From: Parelaphostrongylus tenuis
Taxonomy: Eukaryota > Nematoda > Chromadorea > Rhabditida > Metastrongylidae
NCBI GenBank assembly: GCA_019055375.1
Contig: JAHQIW010000218.1
Span: 62,001 to 126,000, forward strand
Length of the DNA: 64,000 nucleotides
Reading direction: 5' to 3'
Shown: one piece after another, positions 44,259-55,509 of the stretch
Layout: every line of letters begins with the position of its first letter
How positions within the stretch are numbered: the stretch's first letter is position 1
Notes under the pieces: model-generated
Seen by the model: only the letters and a program-made list of their open reading frames with translations
What the model was told of the DNA's origin: nothing
Databases searched by the model: none
Program-made: the position numbers and the translations under genes

Positions 44259-47200
44259 TGAAAACTCCGGCATCAGGTGATGCTGACATTAAAAAGAAAG
44301 AAGAGTCTATTATGGAACTCGGCAACATGCTTGCAAAAAACAAACAAACTGAGGAACTTAGAAAGGTTTGTTCTTTTCAAGCGCGTTCTTCTATTTTCTC
44401 ATTTTTGATGTTCATGTTGAAAATTTTCATTTGCTTGTTGATTTTTCGTTCATGAAAAGAAAATCTCACTGAGTATACAGTTTAGATAGTGTTCCCTTAC
44501 AGATGATTGAACAGACTCGTCCGTTTTTGGTCTCACTGGGGAAGGCAAAAGCTGCGAAATTAGTTCGAAATCTGGTCGATCTCTGTCTTATGATTGATGA
44601 TCAAGACGGTGACATCAAGGTTTTCTTCAATTTTTTCAAAAGTTCTTGCTAATTAAGATGTTTTTGGAATCGAACAGTGACATTCTGTATTTTATGAGTG
44701 TATGGCAGTTGTCGTTGGAGCCGTTTCAGATCGAATTGGTGCGTGAATGTATCCAGTGGGCTATCGATCAGAATCGAACATTTCTTCGTCAGACGCTTGA
44801 AGCTCGTCTGATTCGATTGTTCAACGATCTTCATCGATATACACAGGCTCTTCCACTTGGTTTGTGTCATTTATTTAGCCAATTTGTTGAGTTTGAGCCT
44901 ACAATGAAGCACACTTGAATTAAATTCTCTTTGTCTCATTTTTACGCACTGGCAAACAATTTTTTCTGCACTGCTATTTCCAATTAAACGTTTGAAAATA
45001 ATGTAATCCGTTGCTCAAACAGATAGATTAGGCAACTAGTTGTAGCTTATGGTTTTCAACTTAGTTTAGTTATTTTCTTGAATAATTTCGACACTGTAGT
45101 TACAGGTGAATATATTTTAGCTGCTGATCTAATTCGTGAATTGAAAAAGCTGGACGATAAAGACGTGCTTGTGGAAGTGGAACTGGAAGAAAGCAAGGCA
45201 TTTTACCACCTTGGAAATATCGGGAAAGCTCGAGCTTCACTTACTGGAGCACGAACCACTGCGAATGCCATTTATGTACAACCAAGAATGCAGGCGAGTG
45301 GTTTTTTCAGCATAACGTTGATTCCACATCTGAGTTGTTTCCCTCCGAAGTTTTGCAGAGATCGGCCGACAGGTCTGATATAAGTGTAACCAGTGTTTTG
45401 TCATAGCATATGAAAGTTCTTCGCTACAATTCTTTGTATTCAAGTAGCATATGTGGTATGTGGAAGGGAAGAAGCGATGAAACGAAAGTGATATGTAAAA
45501 AAATTGCTAGCGAATTTGATGGTCAAGTTGAATCGGCATATGATCTTTCATTTCGTGAGCTGTAAAATAATGTCTCATAAGCTCTTTCACTGCAGTCGGT
45601 GTTAACTTGCTCTAAGTCCGTCAGTATTGAATTCTTAATAATACTTATGACAGTACCACCAGTCTAACTCATAGAGAAATCTCTGACAGATTAGTCCTGA
45701 GAGCACGTGGCGGATGAAAGTGTTGAACACGGGCCAAAATCTGCCATGTGCTTTCTTGAGAAGCAGCTGAATTTTGGTGAAGGACTACTTGTGTTTCCTG
45801 CACCAATTCGACTTACCTTTTCTTCTGTAGTCCAAATTGACTAGGAACCTGCACTGAATGGAGTGGGATTCTACGTGACAGGCGGGGTCTTTCCAAGAAA
45901 TTAGCACTTTCCTGTTTTTTCGGAAGGAACTGGCAAGCTACCCGTGGATACTCAAACTCACGATCAAATTCAGCAAGCTATATGTTGGCTAAAATGCAAA
46001 GCTGAGTAAAAACTTCAGCTCCATTCCTCAGTTGCCCGAACGCTCACGCGATACAGCAACAGTGGAAAAGACGAGTACGGAAAGGCTGCTCAAATGAGAG
46101 GGCCGTTTTACTCTGCCTGAGTCTTACGGGTTGAGTTGGCGATCTCTTCATCCAGTTGATCTATACGTACGTGTACGATTCCTATATAGTATACGCGAAG
46201 ATGCAGTTAAGATGGATGAAAAGGACGTCATTGGCCTAACTGAGACGAGAAAGTGCTGCTTATTTTGTGGTCTGAATTCATCATGAGGACCAAAACCGTC
46301 TTTGATTACTTGAAATTCCAGATACTTTATTCGTTGAACGTAGCATTCTCTCAGTAAAGACTACCATAATAATGACAACATAGTATGCCTAAAGTTCTCG
46401 CTGACCGATGTCGTTGTTGCTCCAAGATTCACACGGAACTAGACCATATTGTTCATCTCGAAACATTTCTTTTCTCGAAAGCGCGAGAAAATTCCAGTAG
46501 GCTCTCGAGAAGGTAGCGTCATTAACAAATTTAACGAAGAACGCTACCTATTTGTGCAACTTCTGCACATCAACACAGTGAAAGCTGGAAGTGTGAAAAT
46601 CCGCTAGAGACATTTTTGTACACAAAGCACTCAAGCTTATACGCCAACGTGGAATCGCATGGGCTACAGGCAACCGATAGTTCACGTATGAACCGTTGAG
46701 AGGTGGTTGCTAACAGAACTGATACTTTTTATCACAGAAAGAGTAATAGCTGAACAGAAACCAAGGGTAGCAATTGGTTACCATACGCCCCCGGAAAAGG
46801 TGAAATGAGGCTGTGATTTTCGTTTGAGGTTCAAGTTTTGTAAATCACTCAATATTATGGAATATGTATTCAAAGGTCATGGTTTTATCGTTTCACTGAT
46901 CCTTCATTCGGAAATCCGACATGCTAATCCGTTAATGAAAATCGAGCGACACCGGTTCGGACAGCGCAAAACCTGAACACTTTGGAGAACCTCCTACTAG
47001 TTTATCGATGCACTAGCCCCTCGGTTACTCGTTACCTGTCAGAACGTTGCGTTTTTAGTGAAGAGAAAATCAAGAAGACCCTGTTATTAATTGAAAAAGC
47101 ATATTTTAATGACACCAGGCAACTATTACGCAGTCTACTTGCTGTCTGTCCTCTACAAACTCTTCACTCGACTAATCCCTAGTAAAACTGACAAAATACT

Positions 47201-48806
47201 GGACGCAAGACGTCATGCGGACACAGAATTCTGAAATGAGTGCAGTACTAAAAGCCACTTTCACACTATAGCATGACTCACTGAACTCTCACAAGAGTAC
47301 GAGAGAGACACTTCTTATCAACCTTTTCATCTTCAGTGCTCTCATTAGGTAAAGTGTTATGTCTGAGTGAACAGAGTTGTGTGAAGAATTGCTTTGAAAA
47401 TGGTCTTACATTGAAAGCATATCTTTCTTCGTATAAACAACTTACAACATTTATATTGAGGAACCTTTGAGTAGATTGATACTGTATAACAATGTAGGGT
47501 GAAACCACTGGGTGGATAAGGTTTTAGTTTTAACGGTTCAGTGGGCAATGTCACGAACGTGTAGATTTGTTTGAGGGCTTCTTGAAGTATGATGCTAGCA
47601 TGTTTCCAAAGTATGGCGTGCTTGTTTCAGTAACTTGCAGCATAGTGATTTATAGTAAGAAATTTCTATAATGATCGTTTCGCAGTCATGAAATCCTCTC
47701 ATTCATTGGTGTGCAAAGCCCATATAAACATAGAATTATCGCTCTAAAGTCCTTTACTTCCTTATGTTTACATAATTTCGTGATCCATCCATCGTTATCT
47801 TGGTTTTTCAGGCTGCTCTCGATCTACAATCAGGCATCCTTCATGCAGCAGATGAGAAAGATTTTAAAACAGCGTTTCATACTTCTATGAAGCGTTTGAA
47901 GGTTACGATTCGGTTGATGAGAAGAATCTTGCGCTGTTATCACTGAAATATATGCTTCTTTGCAAGGTTAGTCTTTTTTTTCTGTTAAAGATAATAGTTT
48001 ACTACGTGTACATGCTTGAGTTTCAATTTAATCTCTGCATTTTAACGTACTTAGATGATGTGAAATTGTTTTTGTTTTATATCCCTAACATATGTTAGGT
48101 AATGTTGGACGTACCAGACGATGTTAATACGCTACTAACGGGCAAACTCGCCTTGAAATACTCTGGATCTGATTTACAAGCAATGAGAGCAATTGCTGCA
48201 GCTGCCAAAAAGAGAAGCCTCGCAGATTTCAATACGGCATTTGGTGCCTATCCACAAGAACTTCAAGTATTTTATTTCAATGTTCGCTTTTCTCTGTGGT
48301 TGTCATCAAGATCATTGGACTTTTTATTTCAGATGGATCCTGTTGTCCGCAAGCACTTCAACTCCCTCAGTGAACGTATGCTCGAAAAAGATTTATGCCG
48401 TATAATTGAGCCTTATTCATATGTGCAAATCGATCACATTGCAGCCAGTATCGGTATAGATCGCGAAAAGGTTAGCGTAAGTGTGATGGATAACTTTGAA
48501 CTCAAAGATTTAAGCCCAATTTACTCGTTTTTTCCGAACTACCCTTTTTTGAACATTTAATCTCGGATTGCTCGGACAAGGGCAGCATTGGTGCTCCTTG
48601 CTTAAAATATTCTTTAGGTTGAGAAGAAGCTGTCACAGATGATTCTGGATCGGAAGTTTAGCGGATCACTTCACCAAGGCGATGGAATGTTAATAGTTTA
48701 TGATTTATCACCTCCGGACGCCATTTACGAAACCGCATTGAAAACTATTCATGCTATGGGTGAAGTTGTTGATGCGTTGTATCAACGTGCAAGCAAATTG
48801 CGGTAG
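44259..48806 (+). CDS. rpn-6: 26S proteasome lid subunit Rpn6/PSMD11 (N-terminus not found, one apparent frameshift)
   Basis: Exons: 44259-44365, 44503-44619, 44730-44859, 45121-45293, 47812-47966, 48099-48266, 48333-48470, 48618-48806 (stop TAG). Together they match Rpn6 from about residue 40 to the C-terminus: [122 protein letters not shown] (PCI winged helix) and [14 protein letters not shown]. Rpn6 clamps lid to base in the 26S proteasome. Phases agree everywhere except exon 5, which is 155 nt where 156 is needed: after KTAF the frame shifts by one base and then resumes EAFEGYDS. Intron 4 (45294-47811) starts GC, not GT. The ~40-residue first part was not located. Either a real gene with a sequence error or a recently degraded copy. 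Confidence 0.88.
46150..47240 (+). mobile_element. Decayed RTE retrotransposon (endonuclease and RT pieces)
   Basis: Near 46205-46265 the plus strand gives [15 protein letters not shown], the first endonuclease motif (usually [11 protein letters not shown]) of RTE elements. From about 46995 to 47240 it gives RYLSERCVF, then [15 protein letters not shown] and DKILDA, the fingers of the RT. Many stops and shifts separate them. It lies inside intron 4 of rpn-6, in the same orientation, and is split by an S2 SINE. Confidence 0.75.
46755..46880 (+). repeat. tRNA-derived SINE, family S2, nested in RTE relic
   Basis: GGGTAGCAATTGGTTACCAT (A box), decayed B box, then AAGTTTTGTAAATCACTCAA tail and ATGGAATATG. 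It interrupts the RTE relic, so it is younger. Confidence 0.6.
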
Positions 48807-49365
48807 GCCGACCAGTGTTTTGATGTACTGTTCATATCTAATCGCCATTCGTCTTGTTTTTTTTTTATTGAAATTAGGATATCTTCAGCGTCCTTCCTAG
48901 TGATTTTATTAACATTTGAAACCTCACCGTCCGTACTAATTCTGATTATGAATCGTTTGAATTAGTCAGCATTGTATGTACCTACAACACCTATATGCGA
49001 TTGTGTTTCCTTTAATGCGCTTTGCGTTCTTTATTACTTTATTTACGTACATTTATTACAGTATGCTAGAGAAATCTGGCAATATTAGCGAATGTCCACA
49101 GTTGAGTTTTACACGCAAATGTTCAGGCACTGTTGCCATACTTTTAAGTGAATTGTTTTATCGAATACGCTTTCGCATTTCTAGATATCTTACTATCCAA
49201 ATGCTACTGTTTTTACTGTAGTTCATCTAAATAAAATCTAAGAATCTTCGAGCGTTTCTATGAACACGTCACATCGTTTCACATACTTGACTGACTCTGC
49301 CTCTCACCTGTGTTTTTAGAGGAGAACACTTACCATTGTCAGCAAACTACCAAATTATTGGAGGT
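48807..49365. other. rpn-6 3' flank
   Basis: No gene. A canonical AATAAA at 49230-49235 lies 424 nt after the stop and could direct polyadenylation. No closer hexamer was noted. Confidence 0.35.
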
Positions 49366-49965
49366 TTATCACATAATCATATCTGAGCTAACATGTCATG
49401 TGGTGTGTTAATGAGCTCTTGCACAATCCAAAACACTTGTTCCGGCCTTCCAACCTCGTCAGTCGAGCAGACTCTCCGTCTATAGCCACTCCTCGGGGGG
49501 CTCCTACATCCTCTTATTGAAGAGGTAGGCGACGGCGAACGATTTACACAATCGCACTCAAGTGAAAAAAACACAAAATCGGCAGTTTTCAGCACTCGAT
49601 TGCTCTTGGCTGGTCTTTTGCAAATGTTGTTTCGTTTGTTTTGAGTGTTTTATTAAGCCCACGTTCAATTTTAATACTTATATCCATGTAGATATTTTTT
49701 ATATTTCAAAAATACCTGCCAAGAGCAATCGAGTGTCAGAAACTGCCAATTTGGTGATTTTTCACTTGACGACGATTGTGTAAATCGTTCGTCATCTCCT
49801 AGCTTTTTATAGAGGGATATAGGGGTCACGGAGAGGATCGGCTAAAGATGAAGGGCCTGCTCGACTGACGAGGCTGGAAGGCCGGAACACGCGTATCGGT
49901 CTGTACAAGAGCTGATAACAGTCCACATGACTTGTTGGCTCAAATAATAATCGTGAGATGAGCGT
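49366..49965. repeat. Family D palindrome with a hammerhead-like motif in each arm
   Basis: The left arm (GAGCTAACATGTCATGTGG, then an inverted hammerhead at 49425-49477) is mirrored by the right arm (hammerhead 49857-49900, then CACATGACTTGTTGGCTCAA). The right motif has stem I CGA/TCG, CTGACGA, stem II GGC/GCC, but GGAA instead of GAAA. The left motif has the same A-to-G change. The shared mutation suggests both arms come from one already mutated parent. The spacer holds a second, inner inverted pair (CGATTGCTCTTGGC at 49598 and GCCAAGAGCAATCG at 49718). Confidence 0.7.
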
Positions 49966-50259
49966 AGTCTTAAAATAGGTCACTCGAAATAAACGGTATA
50001 ATATTGGAGGCTTTTTTAAAAATACAGAGAAGCTGTGACAGAGCATAAGGTGTTCTATTGTAGCATTTTCGGTATTAGTTGTATTTTTGGCTGCATTGTC
50101 TGGTCTCAGTTGACCTTCAAGATCTTATAGACTGTTGACTTGGCAGGACTCTAAAGTCATGCAGAAAATCTTGTAAATCACTGGAGACTCATGTAAATGT
50201 TTACGACAAGTGTTTAAAAAAGTAGTATGGAGGTGTAGGTCCGTCCGTAATCGCTGAGC

Positions 50260-50405
50260 AATCACCCGTATCACCTGTCGTCCCGTTGATCGTCGAGTGG
50301 CTTGAGCGGGTACCAACAACGCTTCCATTTTTCCCTATCGCGCGCAAGAGTAGCCCAGTGGGTCCTCCTCGCTCCAGGGATTCGCTGAGCATCAGATGCT
50401 CAGCG
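50260..50405 (-). mobile_element. RTE retrotransposon 3' end (5' truncated)
   Basis: Reverse strand: RIPGARRTHWATLARDREKW, then KRCWYPLKPLDDQRDDR and a stop. This is the conserved C-terminus of the hookworm-type RTE open frame. It is followed by TGATACGGGTGATTG, a short repeated 3' tail. Only ~145 bp remain, a typical dead-on-arrival insertion. Confidence 0.85.
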
Positions 50406-51214
50406 AACCCCTAGGCTAACCGATACCACAATAAATTCATGAACTCTCGTGAGAATGAAGAGTCTGGACGATTTTCTGCGGTTTTCTTGGAAAAATGATG
50501 ATTTGATGCTCTGTGCAGCAAGAGAGTCTTGGTGCTTCTACTCTTTTTGAGTCAAACAATTTAAGGAATTCAAATCGGGTTTTCGTTGCGATTACTCCCT
50601 GCTTCTTTTTTGCCTCTTAGAGGAAACTCACCATTATGGCGTGAAACATTGATTCATCGACAAGCGTGTTCATTTTGGTATGAGATGATAAAAATCTCTT
50701 TTTTTCAGAAATCCAATCTCTTGAGTGACGCCAATAGCTGTTTTTTTGGTCCGTCTGCCTAAGTGAGATCGTGTGCGGTTAGTGATTTGTTCGATTCTTT
50801 AATGACTCTACTACTCGTCTCATCTTACCTCTAGCACTGCGTGGAAAGATTTTGTAATGGTACAGAGTTCAAAGTGAAAAAAGAGTCATAAGCGGTGAAG
50901 TGCCTGATGTTTTCATCTGTAAATGTGAATCTGTTACAAGGTTTAGAGATGTCTTCGAAACGAAAAAGTTTGTTGGTCTATGCACAGAGAGAGGGAGAGA
51001 TTATAAACTATGATGTGTCTTATGTGTTGTGTCACAAAGTGCTCCGTCAAGTTCAGAACTGCTGCTTTCATCCTATCTATATTAAAGATGGTATAATTCT
51101 AAGTCTTTCCTAAGTTTTGACGCTAGAAAATAAGCATCAGTTTATTAACGAGAGGTGATTATAACTGCATGATTTTAGCGTGTTAAAATGCGCATTTTCT
51201 TGCGAACATTTTGC
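50406..51214. other. Intergenic; nothing recognised
   Basis: Several short frames, none with a family motif. At the left edge GATGCTCAGCGAATCCC and its inverse form a 16-bp palindrome at the RTE truncation point. Confidence 0.35.
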
Positions 51215-51600
51215 TATGAAACATCCCTACACTTGTTCGAAGATGGAGCTATCATGGGAACAAATTCGATTGCTACTCATGCACGAATGGCGCATAGGGG
51301 AAAATGCTAGTGGAGCGGCGCGCAGGATTGCTTGAGCTTCCTATGGATGACCCGAGCGCCTTCGTTCATCCAGACTGTTCTCTCCAGCTTTGAACTTCAC
51401 GACCCACTTCCTATCCGTCCGTTCTACAATCGCATCATTGCACCAAGCTCTATTAATCTTGGGCGCCGCTTCAGTAGCATCTTTCCTTAGGCGTCTTTCG
51501 TGCTTGGATAGCAAGCGAATCTGTTCCGAAGACAGTTTCATCTCAAAGAATTGTAGGTAGGTTGGATATCAGAATGTTCCCAGGAAAATGCGCTTTCAAC
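51215..51600. mobile_element. Inverted dimer of mariner 5' ends
   Basis: Plus strand from 51244: MELSWEQIRLLLMHEWRIGE, then NASGAARRIA and a stop. Minus strand from 51541: MKLSSEQIRLLSKHERRLRK, then DATEAAPKINRAW, KFKAGENSLDERRRSGHP and a stop. Both are mariner transposase N-termini with matching 5' leader sequence, pointing toward each other with no catalytic domain between. This makes a palindromic, non-autonomous derivative. Confidence 0.8.
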
Positions 51601-51799
51601 GATACCAAAATCATGCAGTTTCATTGTTTGTGGTTGACAAACTCGGTTTTCATTGCTTTAGTGCCAAAACTTATGGGACAACCTACTATTTTGAACTTGA
51701 TCATTTCACCTCTATCTTGAAAACTGCCTTTCCTGTGACCTCTGCATTATTAATCAGTGGTAGTTTCTCTTATGATTGAGCTGATATCACGAGGTTGAT

Positions 51800-51970
51800 A
51801 TGAAGATCTGTTCAGTTTATGTTTCGACGCCTTTGCCTTCTTCAAGGCCCACGATACGAGTCGATTGTCCACAATCGTTTGTCCTCGTTGTGGTCTCGTT
51901 CCAGTCGAATCGTGTACTCTGAAGAAAATGAATGCCGAAACGTTAACCGAACTCACTTTGTTGATTTCTA
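51800..51970. repeat. Inverted pair of CTGAAGAAG...GAAACGTT motifs
   Basis: The reverse strand near 51850-51810 reads CTTGAAGAAGGC, GCGTCGAAACATAAACTG. The plus strand near 51917-51950 reads CTGAAGAAAATGAATGCCGA then AACGTTAACCGAAC. The same motif occurs at four other places in the window. Possibly the end of a Penelope-like or other retroelement. Confidence 0.4.
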
Positions 51971-52156
51971 GCTTATATAATTTTTTTTTATTTGTTCAGA
52001 GCACCTTTTACTTCATTTCATTTCATTTTATGATGACCTCATTTCTTACTTCACTTTGGAATTCGTAAGTTATTTTTCGACTAGGCGCCACTTACCCAAT
52101 CAATCATGCATTTCATCAGTTTGATTTTCCTCAGTTATTATCTTCATTGTTTCTTG

Positions 52157-53052
52157 GGTACAATTCGGTAAGACAGCGGCAAATATTTGAAAAGATCTCA
52201 CTCGCTGGACAGAAATTCTTCATAGGAATGTTAGTAATCATTCTAAAGCTTGAATCCCTGGCTACAGCTCCACGTTGCTGGTTTTCCGAAATACCCCTCT
52301 ATAAGGCTGTAGCGTTCAGAATAAAATTTTGTTTCACACTCTCCTTTCGCCTTCATTTTTGCGACGCGTTCTGATTTGCTGGAAGCCGACAAGTATATAG
52401 TGTGTAGAGAAACATTTGTGGTATCTCAGTCAGTCGTTCTATCAGAAGTTTCTTTCAAAACTGAAGAGAAATTTCCAATTGAATAACATTATACGGATCG
52501 TCCCACCTCGCCCCGCTCCCTTCCACGCCCCTGCCACGGCCGTCGCCTGTCGAATAGCTGGTAAACATTTCCCGAAATTGTAACACTCGATCGTATAATT
52601 GTTGCCGAACCGTATTTCCAGAAAATAAGCACATCGGTGAAGTCGGGAGACATTACGCTATCGGATGATTACTAATTGTCCAGAGAAGGAGCTCTGTCTG
52701 GTGAGATTTAAAGCACAAATTAAAAGATTTGAGAAGATTGAAGATCAAAAGAGCTCTTACAAGAAGCAAACATATTTTTGAGTTCTTTGAGGCTTGTGCT
52801 ATTAATTGGGTACTTGCACTCTAAGGAAGGACTTTTGTCCAGCAAAATTTAAGCAAGATAAGAAAAAAATGTCGTGTGAATAGTAATTCTATTTTAGACT
52901 TTACAACGCATCAAAGGGTGCTTTGGAAAGCCGATCACATAGGACTCTAGTCAGATATTCAAGCTTTCGAACGATCACTAACAGTTCTATGAAATCTTGT
53001 CCAGCGATTGAGATCGGCTTAAAAATTTGTCGCCGTCTAACCAAATTGTAGC
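52157..53052. mobile_element. Foldback MITE, family A (896 bp)
   Basis: Begins GGTACAATTCGGTAAGAC and ends with the inverse of GCTACAATTTGGTTAGAC. Arms GGAATGTTAGTAATCATTCT / GGCTACAGCTCCACG recur inverted at 52920-53000. Flanks GTTTCTTG (52149-52156) and GCTTCTTC (53053-53060) match at six of eight positions. The interior GC-rich block with CCACGCCCCTGCCACGG is shared with the copies at 24580, 36150 and 57775. Confidence 0.75.
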
Positions 53053-53060
53053 GCTTCTTC

Positions 53061-54340
53061 TCGTTTAGCCATAAATACTTAATCGACATAAGTGTTGTTT
53101 CTCACGTATACTTTTTTTTTTCATTTTTTCAACCCGGTCTAATGTCTATTGTGCGGGTCCAAGTATTCCTGGATCCTATTTGTTTCATCGCATCCACTAT
53201 TCACAAAGGTCATCTCGACCTTTCCTTTGCGTCCAGGTTATGCTGCTACTTGAGGATTCTGTCGTTCTCATCACAGATGTCTTTGAATACTGGTCGAGTC
53301 GATTCATCAGAGTTGGTCGTGCTGTGGCGTTTCCGCGTGGATAAGATGGAGTTAAGTCCCACAGTGCAGCTCTGGTACCAATTTCCCGACTCCAGAGAGA
53401 TAAGAGACTTGATGGGTCTGAAGCGAAGGCGACCAATCGGATGAGTGGGTTACGCCTTTCGCTTGATGAGTTGGATCACCGACCCTGCACTAACCGTTCT
53501 CTTCCACATATTAATTTTCTGGCAGTTGGTTTTGGGTATCTTTCATACACTCATTCTTCTTCTTCGACATTTTTCAACTTTGTCACCTACCACCTCTTAA
53601 TACTTACTGATAACCCGATTAAGAAAGCAAAGTGCCATAGGAACAACCATGGAATCATTAAAAAAATCGTGAACTGTGTGCCAGTGAGAGAGTTTACGAA
53701 GAGCATATTCAAAGATTCAATGAGATAAGAGTTTGCTAAAGTTTGTTATATCTTTCCTCTAGTTGCATTCATTCTCAATCCTTTGGGGAAAATGCGTTCT
53801 GTGCTTTTTTGGATCTTAGTGATCATTCGCTAGCACAAATATCGACATTTTTGATGCTGTGCTTTATTTCTGCAAGGGCTTTCTCATTGCGCTATAGCAG
53901 TTAGAACAAAGTTTTAATTGAAATTCGGCGCGTTTCGCGTGTAATTTTTTTTATCTATCTTGAAATTTTTTCTCCGTTTTGTAGAGGTTTTCGAATTTTT
54001 TTATTGTTGTTATAGAAAAGACTTGCTCTATCACTCTGTGAACTTACGCTTTTCATTTCCATTTTGAAGTCTTAAATAAACCCAGTGATGAGCCTAACCC
54101 TAAACAACTTGAGTCAAGTTTACGAGAAGCGTATGAACGTGTAGAGGAAATCTTGCAGTATCAGGATCTTATATTCTATTTAGAGTTTCTTTCCAAAGCG
54201 CCGAAAAAATCCTGAATTCGAAAAGAAAAATTGCGCATCATATGTGAATCGGCACTGTGCGATCAATCGACCCCGCAATCGATACACAGCCACGCCCTTC
54301 TCAAACAAAGATGCGTGCCGAGTGCAAACTAATTTTCGTT
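53061..54340. other. Intergenic; unresolved open frames
   Basis: Overlapping frames at 53142-53444 (plus) and 53436-53197 (minus) are longer than background and relatively GC-rich, but neither has a recognisable domain, and part resembles an S3 SINE body. No confident gene. Confidence 0.3.
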
Positions 54341-54610
54341 CCTCTGCTACAGCGCACTTCTAGATCCTTTCGAGCAACCAAGTAGACCGTTGAAATTGTC
54401 GAGATTTAAACTACTGAGTGATTACTAAAAGTCTGGGAGAAAGCTTTGTCCAGTGAAAAATGCTCGAGTGTGAAGCATGATTCTTTTTGCCAAAGCGCAT
54501 TAGAAAGTTCTTTTCCAGAATCAGGTAACCAGTAAAGTTGTTGAGATATAACCTTTCATAAAGCTACTGAAGCTCTAAAAAAGCAGAAAACGCGTTGTTT
54601 CAAAGCGGTT
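54340..54610. repeat. Family A-like internal unit
   Basis: CTGCTACAGCGCACTTCTAG, GAAATTGTCGAGATTTAAAC, GTGATTACTAAAAGTCTGGG and AAAGCTTTGTCCAGTGAAAA. The clearest example of the unit that is decayed in the 7.7-8.9 and 12-14.4 kb arrays. Confidence 0.5.
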
Positions 54611-55234
54611 GAATATGGATGCAGCAGGGGAAAAGAACCGAGTTTTTTTTTTCAATAGTTTTATGTCATGTTGTTTGTGGGTATATCAGTCGGTAGTAGT
54701 TAGGAGTTAAAATGTCAGCCGTGGCTTTCAACCATTTTCATTCGAGAGAACTTCTTTTTAGGAAATCTCAAAGTGAATGAGGTGGTTCACAATCAATGCT
54801 GTGACGTATTCGTATGTCGATCGGCCTCTCATCTCCAGCGCGGTACTCACTTAGCTACGTCGATTCACTACTCAGTGATTTCACACAATTCCCTCAAAAA
54901 TCCATTCAATTTGTTTTCCAGGTGAATTTTTGGATTTTTGCAAGTCTAGCAAGTCGTTGAGGTGTGTCCATATTCAAACAAGACACATTTATGTACATAT
55001 GGATGATTATTTTGCAGTTTCGCTCAGATCATTACAATTGTTCTCCATCATAAAGTTGATTTCAGTCGTTTAGTAGCACATAGTGTTCTTGTTCCAAGAC
55101 GGAACAGCACTGTGATCAAAGAGATTCAAATGAGTAAGAAGATGCTGTCTAAATTTTAGAGCAGTATAATGTTAATTTACTAGATTTCTTTATTTTACCA
55201 CTTTATCAGGGTGTGTGATGTCATAGATATCTAT

Positions 55235-55400
55235 CCAGAACTTCTGAGTGATAAGTAAAAAGTTCGAACAGCGGGTGGGTGTCAAACGCGCGTCTCACTT
55301 TTTCCCGGGACGCTCCGCTTGAGGTTCAAAGTTTTGTACATTACTCAGTATTCAAGGATATTTAATTGTAACATCATAAAACGGCTAAAACAGCTGTTAA
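55235..55400. repeat. Composite S2 SINE
   Basis: Inverted S2 tail (TGATAAGTAAAAAGTTCGAA) and B-box remnant (TGTCAAACGCGCG) joined directly to a direct S2 3' end (GAGGTTCAAAGTTTTGTACA). A collapsed head-to-head pair. Confidence 0.55.
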
Positions 55401-55509
55401 GTAAAAGAATTCTTGTATATTACATATATCGAATAGCTGTCAGTTTAACTGGGTTTGATGCTGATGTGTACTTGCCAGACTAAACTATTGACGGTTGGGT
55501 GCTGACCGA

